A stretch of 64,000 bases of DNA from Desulfoferula mesophila (lineage in GTDB: Bacteria; Desulfobacterota; Desulfarculia; Desulfarculales; Desulfarculaceae): the NCBI RefSeq assembly GCF_037076455.1, contig NZ_AP028679.1, positions 2,495,501 through 2,559,500 of the forward strand. The letters run 5' to 3'. The notes under the pieces were generated by a model. That model did not search any database and was not told the origin of the DNA. It saw nothing but the letters and a program-made list of their open reading frames with translations. The position numbers and the translations under genes are program-made. Within the stretch, counting starts at the first letter, position 1. The number at the start of each line of letters is the position of its first letter. Of this stretch, positions 40,225 to 49,120 are shown one piece after another.

Positions 40225-43056
40225 CTAGGCGAACAGGTCAATCTGGCGGGCCCGGCGGCGGCTCACCACCCTCTCGGTGCGCAGGGCCCCGGTGGGGATA
40301 TCCCCCAGCAGGGGCGAAGCCGCCCGCGGCCCGCCCACTCCGAACAAGCTGCGGGCCTTGGCCCGGCTCAGGAACAGGCTCTGCCCGGCCCTGGTCATGG
40401 CCACGTACAGCAAACGGCGCTCCTCGCCCAAGTCGGCGGGCTCCCCGTTTGGCGGCTGGTAAGGCAAAAGCCCCTCTTCCACCCCCACCACGAACACCGC
40501 CGCGAACTCCAGGCCCTTGGCAGCGTGCATGCTCATGAGGCTCACCCGTTGGGCCTTGAAGTCCAGGGGGTCGGTCTCGGCCAGGGGCTCCTGCCCGGCC
40601 ACCTGGAAGGGAATTCCGGCCTGGGCCAGGGCCTGGGCCAGGGGCGCGGCCTGGGCGTGCAAACGGTAGAGCACCGCAATGTCCCGGGGGGCCAGCTCGC
40701 CCGCGTCGCCCCGCTCCACCTGGCGCGAGTCCAGGCCGCCGGTAAGCTCCACGATCTTGGCCGCCACCCAGGCCGCCTCGGCCTTGGGGCTCGTCAGCTC
40801 GGCCCACACCGGCTTAACCCCCGGCCCGGCCTGGGCGCTCAGGCTCAGGCGTCCGGGGTCAGGGTCTGAGGCCAGCAGGCCCTGGGCGGCCTGCAGAATG
40901 GCCTCGCCGTTGCGATAGTTGCGGGTCAGCCCGATACCCATGGCGCCGGGGAAATCCTGGGCAAAGCGCAAGAACCCCTCGCGGCTGGCCCCCCGAAAGC
41001 CGTAGATGGCCTGGTCCGGGTCGCCGATGGCGGCGAGGGAGGCCCCTCCGGCGAGCAGGAACTTGAGCAGCGACACCTGGGCCTGGTTGCTGTCCTGGTA
41101 CTCGTCCACCAGCACGTGGTCGAAACGGGCCCCCCAGGTATGGGCCAGGTCCGCACTTTCTTCCAGGGCCAACGCCGCCCGGCGCACCAGGTCGTCCAGG
41201 TCCAGGGCGCCGCGCTCGGCCAGGGCGCTTTCATAGGCTTGCCACAAAGGTGCGATTTCCGCCTCGGGCTCGGGATGCACCTGCTGCTTGAGGCGGGTGA
41301 GGGTCAACTCGGCCCAAGAGGGGCGCAACTCGAACCGGGCGGCCAACTCCTTGATCAGGGCGGCGCGCTCCGTCTCGCCCAGGATGACCAGCTCTCGCCC
41401 CAGGGCCTGGGCCAAGATCTCGCGGCCCAGGGCATGGAAGGTGCTCACCTTGACCAGGGCGGCGGCGGGGTGCTCTCCGGCCAGGCGGCCGGCCATCTCC
41501 TCGGCGGCCTTGCGGGTGAAGGTGATCATCAGCACCCGGCCGGGCGCCGCGCCCTCCTCCACCAGGCCCGCGGCCCTCGCCACCAAGACCCTGGTCTTGC
41601 CCGCGCCGGGCCCGGCCCGCACGATGAGCGGCGCGCCCCGGTGGGCCACCGCCTGCTGCTGCTCGGGATTCAGGCGATCACCGGTGCTCTCGGCCAGACT
41701 TAAGAGCGGCGGGGCGGGCTCCGGCTTAGTCAGGGCTTTTTTTTTAAGCTGGCGGCGGGTGGACGGGGCCTCGCGCCACAGGCTGCCCTGGCCCTTGAGC
41801 TGCTCACGCTCCTGGGGGGTGAATAGCTTGACCACCCCGAACTCGCCGTCAAAACCGCCCTCCAGGACCACCTCGCCGGCACGCATGCGCCGCACCGCCT
41901 CGCTCAACACCGGTCCCCCCACCCGCTCCAACTCCTCCAGGGGGGCCTGACGCAGGATGAACAGCTCGGGCCCCACCTCGGCCAAGAGCTGCTCCACCGC
42001 CTGGGTCACGCCTTTGGTGGCCGGTCCCCGCTGCATTACCTCGCCCACCACCTCGTTCAGGGGAACGATGGACTCGAAGTTGGGCGCGTTGGGGGGAAGG
42101 TAGCCTTCGGGGCGGTCGGCCAAATCCTCCACCCGGCTGAGCACCCCCACGGTGAGGGGTTTGCCGCACACCGGGCAAAGGCCGCCCAGCTCGCGGGTCT
42201 CACTTGGCTCCAGGCGCACCCCGCACTTGCGGTGGCCGTCCAGGTGATACTTGCCCTCGTGGGGGAAAAACTCCAGGGTTCCGGCCAGGCCCTCGCCGCC
42301 GGGTGAGCTGAGGGCATGGGCCAGGGCGGGATAGGTGGGCTCGCAGGTGAGCAGGTTGGCCTCCCGGGCCAGCTTGGCCGGGCTGTGAGCGTCGGAGTTG
42401 CTCACCAGCTTGTAGCGATCCAGGGCGCTGAGCCGCCAGTTCATGGCCGGATCGGAGGAAAGCCCGGTCTCCAGGGCGTGAATGTGCCCGCTCAGGTCGT
42501 CGAAGCACTCTTCCAGGGCGTCGAAACCGCTCTTGGAGCCGAAAAGGCTGAACCAGGGGGTCCAGATATGGGCCGGGATGAAGATGACCTCCGGCGCCTC
42601 GTCCAGGCACAGCTCCAGCAGATCCCTGGTGTCCAGGCCCAGGATGGGCCGTCCGTCGCTGGTGATGTTGCCCAGGCGGTCCAGGCGGGCGTTGATGCGC
42701 CGGGCCGCGGCAAAATCCGGCGCCAGGATCAGGGAGTGCACCTTGCGGGTCACTCCGTGGCGCTTGTAGATGGTGCTTATCTCGCCGGAGAGCAGAAAAC
42801 GCACCGGGGCGCGGCAGGGGCCGGGCACCTCGGCAGCCAGGGCCCGAGCCGACTCCGGGTTGAGCTCGTAGGCCCCGTCGCCGGTCTCCACCAGCTTTTG
42901 TTCCAGCTCCTGCAGCCAGACCGGGTGGGTGAAATCCCCGGTGCCCAGCAGGCCGATTCCCTTGCGCTGGGCGGCCAGCCACAGGTTCTCGGGGTTCAGG
43001 GTCTTGGCCGTGGCCCGGGAATAGCTGGAATGTATGTGTAGATCGGCGATCAACAT
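40225..43056 (-). CDS. EndoQ-like PHP nuclease fused to a UvrD/Rep-type helicase
   Basis: A 943-aa two-part DNA-repair protein. Residues 1-430 resemble endonuclease Q: PHP motif D-L-H-I-H-S at 5-10, Y-S-R-A-T-A-K, G-T-G-D-F-T-H-P near 38-45, a metal His in S-D-A-H-S near 222, and a zinc site formed by C278, C294 and C297. EndoQ nicks DNA 5' to deaminated bases and AP sites. Residues ~460-943 are a superfamily-1A helicase with Walker A A-G-P-G-A-G-K-T at 481-488, V-D-E-Y-Q-D-S, G-D-P-D-Q-A-I-Y-G-F-R-G, and M-H-A-A-K-G-L-E-F. ATG 43056 starts exactly at the PHP domain. Fusion suggests incision coupled to unwinding. Confidence 0.9.
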   Translation of the reverse strand: MLIADLHIHSSYSRATAKTLNPENLWLAAQRKGIGLLGTGDFTHPVWLQELEQKLVETGDGAYELNPESARALAAEVPGPCRAPVRFLLSGEISTIYKRHGVTRKVHSLILAPDFAAARRINARLDRLGNITSDGRPILGLDTRDLLELCLDEAPEVIFIPAHIWTPWFSLFGSKSGFDALEECFDDLSGHIHALETGLSSDPAMNWRLSALDRYKLVSNSDAHSPAKLAREANLLTCEPTYPALAHALSSPGGEGLAGTLEFFPHEGKYHLDGHRKCGVRLEPSETRELGGLCPVCGKPLTVGVLSRVEDLADRPEGYLPPNAPNFESIVPLNEVVGEVMQRGPATKGVTQAVEQLLAEVGPELFILRQAPLEELERVGGPVLSEAVRRMRAGEVVLEGGFDGEFGVVKLFTPQEREQLKGQGSLWREAPSTRRQLKKKALTKPEPAPPLLSLAESTGDRLNPEQQQAVAHRGAPLIVRAGPGAGKTRVLVARAAGLVEEGAAPGRVLMITFTRKAAEEMAGRLAGEHPAAALVKVSTFHALGREILAQALGRELVILGETERAALIKELAARFELRPSWAELTLTRLKQQVHPEPEAEIAPLWQAYESALAERGALDLDDLVRRAALALEESADLAHTWGARFDHVLVDEYQDSNQAQVSLLKFLLAGGASLAAIGDPDQAIYGFRGASREGFLRFAQDFPGAMGIGLTRNYRNGEAILQAAQGLLASDPDPGRLSLSAQAGPGVKPVWAELTSPKAEAAWVAAKIVELTGGLDSRQVERGDAGELAPRDIAVLYRLHAQAAPLAQALAQAGIPFQVAGQEPLAETDPLDFKAQRVSLMSMHAAKGLEFAAVFVVGVEEGLLPYQPPNGEPADLGEERRLLYVAMTRAGQSLFLSRAKARSLFGVGGPRAASPLLGDIPTGALRTERVVSRRRARQIDLFA

Positions 43057-43149
43057 GGCACCCAAAACTAGCGCGCCGGAGCCCGGGAAGCAAGCGCGCA
43101 ATTGCCCGGCCGGTTTTGCAGCGTTTTCATGACCTGTTTGCAGTTCCCC

Positions 43150-43178
43150 TTGTGTCGAATTCCGGTCAGTGTTAAGAT
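43150..43178 (+). promoter_or_regulatory. Candidate sigma-70 promoter of the orphan activator gene
   Basis: TTGTGT (43150-43155), a 17-base spacer and TAAGAT (43173-43178), about 90 bases before the start codon. Confidence 0.5.
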
Positions 43179-43269
43179 GCGAACGTCAACCCGTAAGAAT
43201 TTGACGAAATAGCGTCTCAAGTCCCACAGCGAGGGGCTCGCTGCCACACTTGCAATCCCAGGAGGTTCC

Positions 43270-44712
43270 TTGTCCGACGCGCCACTGCCCAGGGTTAAAC
43301 CTCACGCCAGAGTCCTGGTGGTGGAGGATGACGCCGACTCCTCCCTGCTTTTTGCCGCCCTCATGGAGTCCGAGGGCCACGAGGCGGTCAAGGCGGACAG
43401 CGGCGAGGAGGCCCTGGAGCTTCTGGCTCAGGACAGCGATTTCGACCTGGTGCTCCTGGACCTGGTGCTGCCCGGCGTGGGCGGCTGGGAGGTGCTGGAG
43501 CGCATCAAGACCGACGGCAAGCTGCGTTACGTGCCGGTGGTGGTGCTCTCGGCCCTGGACGACAAGGCCACCACCATCAAGGCCCTGGAGTTGGGGGCCG
43601 AGGACTTCCTGAGCAAGCCGGTGGACGTGGAGCGCATGCTCTCCCGGGTGCGGGTGATGCTCCGCATCCGCAGCCTGTATGAGGATCTCATCCACGAGCG
43701 CTCCGGCCGCCAGCACGCCCAGCGTAGCCTGGAGATGCGCCGCTATTTCGGCCAGGTCATGGGCGGCTCGTCCCAGGTGCAGCAGCTGGCCGACGTGCTG
43801 GAAAACGTGGTGGACACCGACGCCACGGTGCTCCTGGAGGGCGAGAGCGGCACCGGCAAGGGCCTGCTGGCTGAATCGGTACACCGCTTCTCCCGGCGCA
43901 GCCAAGGCCCCATGGTGGTGGTCAACTGCTCCGCCTACCCCGAGACCCTGCTGTCATCCGAGCTCTTCGGCCACGAAAAAGGCGCCTTTACCGGAGCCAT
44001 CCGCCGCAAGCCGGGGCGCTTCGAGCTGGCCCACGGGGGAACCATCTTTTTGGACGAGATCGCCGAGATCAGCCCCCTGACCCAGCTCACCCTGCTGCGG
44101 GTCATCCAGGACCACCAGTTCGAGCGGGTGGGCGGCGAAAAGACCCTCACCGTGGACGTGCGGGTGTTGGCCGCCACCAACAAGCCCCTGGCGGGCATGG
44201 TGGAAAAGGGCCTTTTCCGCGAAGACCTGTTCTACCGCCTCAACGTGGTGCGCCTGGAAGTGCCCTCCCTGCGCACGCGTCCCGAGGACATCCCCTTTCT
44301 AGCCAACAGCTTCTTGAACTCCCAAGCCGAAAAGCTGGGCAAGGCCATCTACGGCTTCGAACGGGAGGCCCTGACCCGGCTCATGTCCTATGGTTGGCCG
44401 GGCAACGTGCGCGAGCTAAAAAACGTGGTGGAGCACGCCGCCCTCATGTGCCGCGAAGACGTGATCTGCCTGGCCAACCTGCCCGCGCGCCTGGCGGATG
44501 ACCAGGCCACGGGGGCCACGGGCCTAGCGGCGGCCCCGGTGGGGCGGCTGTGGGACAACGAGCGGGAGATCATCGCCCACACCCTGGAGCGGGTGAATTG
44601 GAACAAGTACCGGGCGGCGCAGGTTTTGGGCATCGCCCGCTCCACCCTCTACGGCAAGATTAAAAAGCACGGCCTCACCCCCCCGGCGGGGAGCGAGGCC
44701 TCGCAGGACTAG
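43270..44712 (+). CDS. Orphan sigma-54-dependent response regulator
   Basis: A 480-aa NtrC-family activator: receiver with phospho-Asp64 (V-L-L-D-L-V-L-P-G), AAA+ domain with G-E-S-G-T-G-K-G and a perfect G-A-F-T-G-A loop, and a Fis-type DNA-binding end (A-A-Q-V-L-G-I-A-R-S-T-L). The start is TTG at 43270 with AGGAGG six bases upstream. No kinase gene is adjacent. It might drive the sigma-54 promoter at 48599, but nothing in the sequence proves that pairing. Confidence 0.93.
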   Translation: MSDAPLPRVKPHARVLVVEDDADSSLLFAALMESEGHEAVKADSGEEALELLAQDSDFDLVLLDLVLPGVGGWEVLERIKTDGKLRYVPVVVLSALDDKATTIKALELGAEDFLSKPVDVERMLSRVRVMLRIRSLYEDLIHERSGRQHAQRSLEMRRYFGQVMGGSSQVQQLADVLENVVDTDATVLLEGESGTGKGLLAESVHRFSRRSQGPMVVVNCSAYPETLLSSELFGHEKGAFTGAIRRKPGRFELAHGGTIFLDEIAEISPLTQLTLLRVIQDHQFERVGGEKTLTVDVRVLAATNKPLAGMVEKGLFREDLFYRLNVVRLEVPSLRTRPEDIPFLANSFLNSQAEKLGKAIYGFEREALTRLMSYGWPGNVRELKNVVEHAALMCREDVICLANLPARLADDQATGATGLAAAPVGRLWDNEREIIAHTLERVNWNKYRAAQVLGIARSTLYGKIKKHGLTPPAGSEASQD

Positions 44713-44720
44713 CCGAAAAC

Positions 44721-45281
44721 CTAGGCCATCTTGCCCAGGCTCAACTCCTGCTGGGCCCCCTGGGGCGCGGGCACCTCGAACACGTTTAGACTCAGGGCCA
44801 CCATGCAATAGTAGCCAACGATGCCGGTTAGCTCCACGATGCCCTCTTCCCCCAAGAACTCCAGGCAGCGTTCATAGGTGTCCTGCTCCACCTTGGTCAG
44901 CTCCAGGGCCTGGCGGCAAAAGGCGTAAACCGCAGCCTCGTCCTGGGCCTCGAACTCCGGCTCCATCTTGTAATTGATGCTGGTGATCACCTCCGGGGAC
45001 AGGCCCGCCCGCCGGGCGAAGGGCTCGTGAATGGCCCACTCGGCGGCGCAGTTCCAGTGGCGGGCTCCCACCAAAATGGCCAGCTCTGACAGGCGGGGGT
45101 CCAGGACGGTGTGCAGGCGCAAATGCTCCCCCAGGCGCGAGGCCCAGCGGGCCATGCCCGGCGCGCGCAGCCACACGTTGAAGGGCCCGTTGGTGCTGGG
45201 GCGGCCTTGTACCACCTCTTGCCATATTTCGGCCTGCTGCCGATCCATCTGTTCCGGGGCTAATTCTTCTATCCGGGGCAT
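44721..45281 (-). CDS. Carboxymuconolactone decarboxylase (AhpD-like) family protein
   Basis: A 186-aa all-helical CMD-fold protein. The core reads L-S-E-L-A-I-L-V-G-A-R-H-W-N-C-A-A-E-W near residues 65-83, with one Cys where AhpD proteins have C-x-x-C, so a peroxidase role with a Cys pair is unlikely. It is convergent with the orphan activator gene. Function is uncertain; lactone decarboxylase or oxidoreductase chemistry cannot be told apart here. Confidence 0.85.
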   Translation of the reverse strand: MPRIEELAPEQMDRQQAEIWQEVVQGRPSTNGPFNVWLRAPGMARWASRLGEHLRLHTVLDPRLSELAILVGARHWNCAAEWAIHEPFARRAGLSPEVITSINYKMEPEFEAQDEAAVYAFCRQALELTKVEQDTYERCLEFLGEEGIVELTGIVGYYCMVALSLNVFEVPAPQGAQQELSLGKMA

Positions 45282-45308
45282 GCCGCCAAACTCCCGCGCC
45301 AGGGGCGC

Positions 45309-45343
45309 AAAAAAATGGCCCCCGGATTCGGTCTCCGGGGGCC
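45309..45343 (-). terminator. Terminator of the Lon-family protease gene
   Basis: A perfect 10-bp stem (45317-45326 with 45334-45343) around a 7-base loop, followed on the minus strand by A and seven T. Confidence 0.9.
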
Positions 45344-45349
45344 GCGATT

Positions 45350-47755
45350 TTATTTGTCGTCCTTGTTGGCCATATCCTTGATCGCCTGGCGCATGGCCTC
45401 CAGCTGCCGCTCGGCCAGGTAGTTCACCGAGCCTTCGGGGTAGGCATCGTCCTCGCCGCGCTCCCCGGCGGGCAGGCCGGTGAACAGCTCCAGGGCCTGG
45501 TCCATGGCGTCCACCGCGTAGACCGCGAACTTGCCCTCGGCCACCGCGGCCACCACGTCCGGGTGCAGCATGAGGTTTTTAAGGTTGGCGGTGGGGATCA
45601 CCACCCCCTGCTTGCCGGTGAGGCCCCGCTCTTGGCACAGGCGGAAGAAGCCCTCGATCTTGAGATTCACCCCGCCGATGGCCTGGGCCCGGCCATGCTG
45701 GTCCATGCTGCCGGTGATGGCCAGGTCTTGGCGCAGGGGCACCTGGGCCAGCTCGGAGAGCAGGGTTATCACCTCGGCCAGAGAGGCGGAGTCGCCGTCC
45801 ACCATGCCGTAGCTCTGCTCGAACACCAGGCTGGCCTTGAGGGCCAGCGGCGCCCGGCGCGCGAAGCGCCTTTGCAAGAAGCCGCCGATGATCAGCACCC
45901 CCTTGTTGTGGAAGGGGCCGGAGAGATCGGCCTCGCGGTCGATGTTGGTCAGCCCCTCCTTGCCCAGGCCCACGCTGGCCGAGATGCGGCTGGGCTTGCC
46001 AAAGGCGTAGTCGCCCAGGTCGTAGACCGCCAGGCCGTTGATCTGACCCTGGGCCGCTCCGTCGGTGGCGATGTTGATGAAGCCCCGGGTGGTGGCCTCG
46101 CGCAGGTGCTCCTCCATCATGGCCCCGCGCCGCCGGCGCCCGGCGATGGCCGTGGTCACGTCCTCGGCGGTTATGTTTTCCCGCCCCGCCTGCCCCGCGT
46201 GGAAGTTGCTCTCCTTGACCAGATCCTCCAGGTCGGCCAGGCGCAGGGTCAGGTGCTCGCTGTCGCCGGACATCTCCGCCGCCCGCTCGATGAGCCGGGC
46301 CACGGCGCTCCGGTGCAGGGGCCTCAGCTCCTCCCGGCGGCTGACGCGGCACAGGTGGTTGATGAACTCGCCCACCTCCGCCTCGCCCCAGTCCATGTAT
46401 TCGCTCATCTGGGCCCGCACCTTGAACAGCTTGGGGAACTGCTGGTCGTGCACGTAGAGCAGGTGATAGAGCTCGCTGTCGCCCACCAGCACCACCTTGA
46501 GGTTCAAGGGAATGGGCTCGGGCCGCAGGGTGCGGGTGATCATGTAGCCCAGTTGCTCCATGACGTCTTCCATCTTCACCTTGCGGTCCCTGAGCGCCCG
46601 TTTGAGCCCCTCCCAGGGCAGCCAGTAGCGCAGCAAGTCCATGACCGGCAGCACCAGGTAGCCGCCGTTGGCCCGGTGCAGGGCCCCGGGCTTGAGCAGG
46701 GTGAAGTCGGTGAGCAAGGCGCCGAACTGGGCCTGGCGCTCGATGCGGCCAAAGAGGTTGGGATAGGTGGGGTTGTGCTCCACCACCACCGGCGCGCCCT
46801 GGGCGGCCGAGTTGTCCACGAACACGTTCACCTGGTACTCGCGGAAGTCCGGCTCCTCGGTGGGCACCGGGAAGGGCATCGGCGACTTTTCCTTTTGTTT
46901 GAAGTGCTCGTAGTTGGTCACCAGATCCTGCTGCACCTGGTCCAGGTAATCCAGTACCGGCTGCTGCCCGGCGTACTCCTCGTGCATGTCGGAGAGCATG
47001 TGGCCCACCGCCTGGAGCACCAGATCCTTGTTGAGATTGTTCAGGGCCTCTTGCAGCTCTTTTTCCTGGGCGTTAACCGCGCGCAGGGCCTCGGTCACCT
47101 TGGCCTGGATCACGTCGCTTTTTTGGCGCAGATCCTCGCGCTGCTCTTCGCTCATATCCCGCAGGGCGGCGTCGGGCAGGGGTTCGCCGTCCTCGCCGGC
47201 CGGGGCCACCATGATCCCGGTGGGCTCGAACTTGAGCACGTAGCCCTGCTCCCTGGCCTGGGAATCGAGCTGGGAGAATATGTCGCTGCGCGCGCGCTTG
47301 AACTCGTTGGTGAGGTTGTCCTTGCGCCGGGTGTAGTCCTCCCCCTCGAACAGCTCGGGGATGGCCGCCTTCATGTTGTCCAAGAGCTTGTTCATCTGCT
47401 TGGCCAAGTGGCGGCCCCCGCCCGGAGGCAGGCTCAGGGCCTTGGGCTCGTCGGGTTCTTGGAAGTTATGCACGTAGACCCAGTCCGGCGGCGGGGGCTG
47501 CTCGGCGGCCAGACGGTTTAGGAAAGTCGTTACCAGGTGGGTCCGGCCGGTACGCTGGGTACCGGCCACATAGACGTGGAAATCCATGTCCTGCATGGCC
47601 AGGCCGAAGCTCAAGGCCTCCTTGGCCCGGGCTTGGCCCACCACGGAGTCGAGGCACTCCGGGGCTTGATCGGTGGTTTCAAAGGGAACCAGGGCGGGAT
47701 CGAAAACCCGCCGCAGTTGGGCGACGTCCAGGGGTGGAGGGGAAGATGAAGGCAT
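45350..47755 (-). CDS. Lon-family ATP-dependent protease (AAA_32, LonB-like)
   Basis: An 801-aa Lon-related protein. The N-terminal half has a P-loop-like A-G-T-Q-R-T-G-R-T near residue 64 (looser than a standard G-x4-G-K-T) and a long helical insert (about 130-290). The LonB-type AAA core lies in the middle, and the C-terminal protease domain carries the Ser in G-D-S-A-S near 658 and the Lys in V-N-L-K-I-E-G-F near 701. It degrades misfolded or regulatory proteins in the cytoplasm. GGGAG precedes the ATG. Confidence 0.92.
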   Translation of the reverse strand: MPSSSPPPLDVAQLRRVFDPALVPFETTDQAPECLDSVVGQARAKEALSFGLAMQDMDFHVYVAGTQRTGRTHLVTTFLNRLAAEQPPPPDWVYVHNFQEPDEPKALSLPPGGGRHLAKQMNKLLDNMKAAIPELFEGEDYTRRKDNLTNEFKRARSDIFSQLDSQAREQGYVLKFEPTGIMVAPAGEDGEPLPDAALRDMSEEQREDLRQKSDVIQAKVTEALRAVNAQEKELQEALNNLNKDLVLQAVGHMLSDMHEEYAGQQPVLDYLDQVQQDLVTNYEHFKQKEKSPMPFPVPTEEPDFREYQVNVFVDNSAAQGAPVVVEHNPTYPNLFGRIERQAQFGALLTDFTLLKPGALHRANGGYLVLPVMDLLRYWLPWEGLKRALRDRKVKMEDVMEQLGYMITRTLRPEPIPLNLKVVLVGDSELYHLLYVHDQQFPKLFKVRAQMSEYMDWGEAEVGEFINHLCRVSRREELRPLHRSAVARLIERAAEMSGDSEHLTLRLADLEDLVKESNFHAGQAGRENITAEDVTTAIAGRRRRGAMMEEHLREATTRGFINIATDGAAQGQINGLAVYDLGDYAFGKPSRISASVGLGKEGLTNIDREADLSGPFHNKGVLIIGGFLQRRFARRAPLALKASLVFEQSYGMVDGDSASLAEVITLLSELAQVPLRQDLAITGSMDQHGRAQAIGGVNLKIEGFFRLCQERGLTGKQGVVIPTANLKNLMLHPDVVAAVAEGKFAVYAVDAMDQALELFTGLPAGERGEDDAYPEGSVNYLAERQLEAMRQAIKDMANKDDK

Positions 47756-47854
47756 GGCGCACTCCCGCCCGAGGTTCAGAGGGAAAATGAGTTTTCAGTC
47801 AGATCATAGAATAGCACATGCCGGAAGGAACCGGCGGGGCGGGTAGGCAAAGAG

Positions 47855-48223
47855 TCAGCAGTTGCCGCCGGCGTGTTGCCACCAGGCGTTGTTGGCCATG
47901 TCCCGCAGGCGGCAGACCAGGTCGCTGAGGTCGGAGGACTTGTCCAGTACCGAGAGACCCTCGATGCAGGGAGACATACGGGGCCGCCCCAACAGGACCA
48001 CGCCGCCGTCGTGCACCTGGCGCAGGTGCTCCATCCAGCTTTCCAGGCGGCCCCCCACCAGGTCCAGGTTGGTCACCAAAACATGGGCCGGAGCGCCCTT
48101 GAGGCTGTGCATGGCGCGCCTTAGATCGGAGCGCACCACCACCCTGAAACCGGCTTCCTCCAACTCTTCGCGATACAAACGGGCCAGGCTGGGGTCGCTC
48201 TCGACGACCATGATTTGCAGCAT
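47855..48223 (-). CDS. Degenerate receiver-domain protein
   Basis: A 122-aa stand-alone CheY-like domain. It keeps the acidic start (V-E-S-D-P-S) and a Lys in D-K-S-S-D near the end, but at the phospho-acceptor strand it reads V-T-N-L-D-L, placing Asn where Asp is expected. It may be a pseudo-receiver that works without phosphorylation. ATG 48223 has GAGGAG upstream. No partner kinase is next to it. Confidence 0.75.
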   Translation of the reverse strand: MLQIMVVESDPSLARLYREELEEAGFRVVVRSDLRRAMHSLKGAPAHVLVTNLDLVGGRLESWMEHLRQVHDGGVVLLGRPRMSPCIEGLSVLDKSSDLSDLVCRLRDMANNAWWQHAGGNC

Positions 48224-48352
48224 GGCTTCTCCTCGCAAGGTTCGAAGAAAAATTAGATTGGTTGGGAATTCTAGCCTTGTTTATATGCAAAAAAGAGACC
48301 ATTGAGGCAGGTAAGCTTATCGGGGGGTTAGGTTGGGTGCCGAACCGGCTAG

Positions 48353-48368
48353 TGTCCGATTTTAGACA
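48353..48368 (+). promoter_or_regulatory. Enhancer-like repeat, copy 1 (distal)
   Basis: TGTCCGATTTTAGACA, a TGTC-N8-GACA inverted repeat. It differs by one base from copy 2, and its centre lies 96 bases upstream of copy 2. Confidence 0.7.
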
Positions 48369-48448
48369 GGGTAGTATGGACGCAGTCCCGACGGTCGCGT
48401 TTGGCCTCGAATTGGGGCCAAAAAGCCTACTGTATCAATTGCGACATA

Positions 48449-48464
48449 TGTCCGGTTTTAGACA
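48449..48464 (+). promoter_or_regulatory. Enhancer-like repeat, copy 2 (proximal)
   Basis: TGTCCGGTTTTAGACA, about 155 bases upstream of the -12 element, a normal distance for binding of a sigma-54 activator. The form TGT-N10-ACA is also the spacing of NifA sites, but the N10 here is nearly identical in both copies and specific. Confidence 0.7.
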
Positions 48465-48598
48465 TATTTTTTAGAGCATTTCAATCGGTTTTCCCCTCTT
48501 CTCAAAATCGCCCTCAGCGGCGGTGCAGTCTTATTTATCGCTATTATTCAATTAGTTATCCGCCACAGCCAAGCCCAGGGCCGCCTCCGGTCGACCTG

Positions 48599-48614
48599 TG
48601 GCACATTAATTGCT
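48599..48614 (+). promoter_or_regulatory. Sigma-54 promoter of the small Cys protein gene
   Basis: TGGCAC-ATTAA-TTGCT is a perfect match to the -24/-12 consensus. Expected transcription start is near 48626, with ATG at 48662. Confidence 0.88.
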
Positions 48615-48661
48615 TAATCGAGAGGCAATACTATTACTCTTGACCGGCAAGGGGGATCCTA

Positions 48662-48952
48662 ATGAGGCGTTTTAAGAGGAGTCGCAAGCAGCAGTTTATT
48701 CCCAACATCAACACCGAAGAGTGGCTGGCTAACAACCCCAATGCAATGATTCAGTGCCCCAGCCAACCCGGTGGATTGAAGCTTACCCGCGAATCCTGCG
48801 CCAAACGCTACATGACTGCCAACGAACCCCGCTGGGCCAACATAGGAGCCGAACCCTTCCACATCTTTGTGTTCAAAATGAATCTGGTGGCCTGCCGCAA
48901 GTGCGACGTAGGGGCCGGTTTCGCCAAGGAGTTGAAGGTCCAGGCAGCCTAA
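48662..48952 (+). CDS. Small Cys-containing protein of unknown function, sigma-54 controlled
   Basis: A 96-aa soluble protein with a basic N-terminus (R-R-F-K-R-S-R-K) and four Cys: C-P near residue 32, one near 47, and a C-R-K-C pair near 78-81. The pattern suggests a small zinc or iron site. I do not recognise a named family. It has its own sigma-54 promoter with two enhancer-like repeats and a strong terminator, so it is a separately regulated gene. Confidence 0.75.
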   Translation: MRRFKRSRKQQFIPNINTEEWLANNPNAMIQCPSQPGGLKLTRESCAKRYMTANEPRWANIGAEPFHIFVFKMNLVACRKCDVGAGFAKELKVQAA

Positions 48953-48980
48953 GCATATCAGTTTCCCTCCTCGTGTAGTG

Positions 48981-49005
48981 GTGGCCGGTGCACCCCCCCG
49001 GCCAC
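48981..49005 (+). repeat. Hairpin before the terminator
   Basis: GTGGCCGG (48981-48988) pairs with CCGGCCAC (48998-49005). It lies just ahead of the terminator and may protect the 3' end of the small mRNA. Confidence 0.5.
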
Positions 49006-49008
49006 CGA

Positions 49009-49038
49009 GGCCCGCGCCAAATGCGCGGGCCTTTTTTT
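49009..49038 (+). terminator. Terminator of the small Cys protein gene
   Basis: GGCCCGCGC (49009-49017) pairs with GCGCGGGCC (49023-49031), followed by seven T. Confidence 0.92.
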
Positions 49039-49120
49039 GTGTATTCGCCGGGTTGCCATGTGGCTCCGAGACCCTTAAAATGACTGGATTTGGGTCTGAA
49101 CCACAACCCCGGAGCAATTA

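Larger units (their letters stand above)
48224..48661 (+). other. Regulatory intergenic region upstream of a small Cys protein gene
   Basis: A 438-base AT-richer stretch without a credible gene. It contains two copies of a 16-base inverted-repeat motif (48353 and 48449) and a consensus sigma-54 promoter (48599). The arrangement is that of an enhancer-dependent promoter region. Confidence 0.75.

Noticed and set aside
48353-48464. NifA binding sites (TGT-N10-ACA)
   Set aside because: The spacing fits, but both copies share almost the whole inner sequence and no nif genes are in the window; a different activator is more likely.
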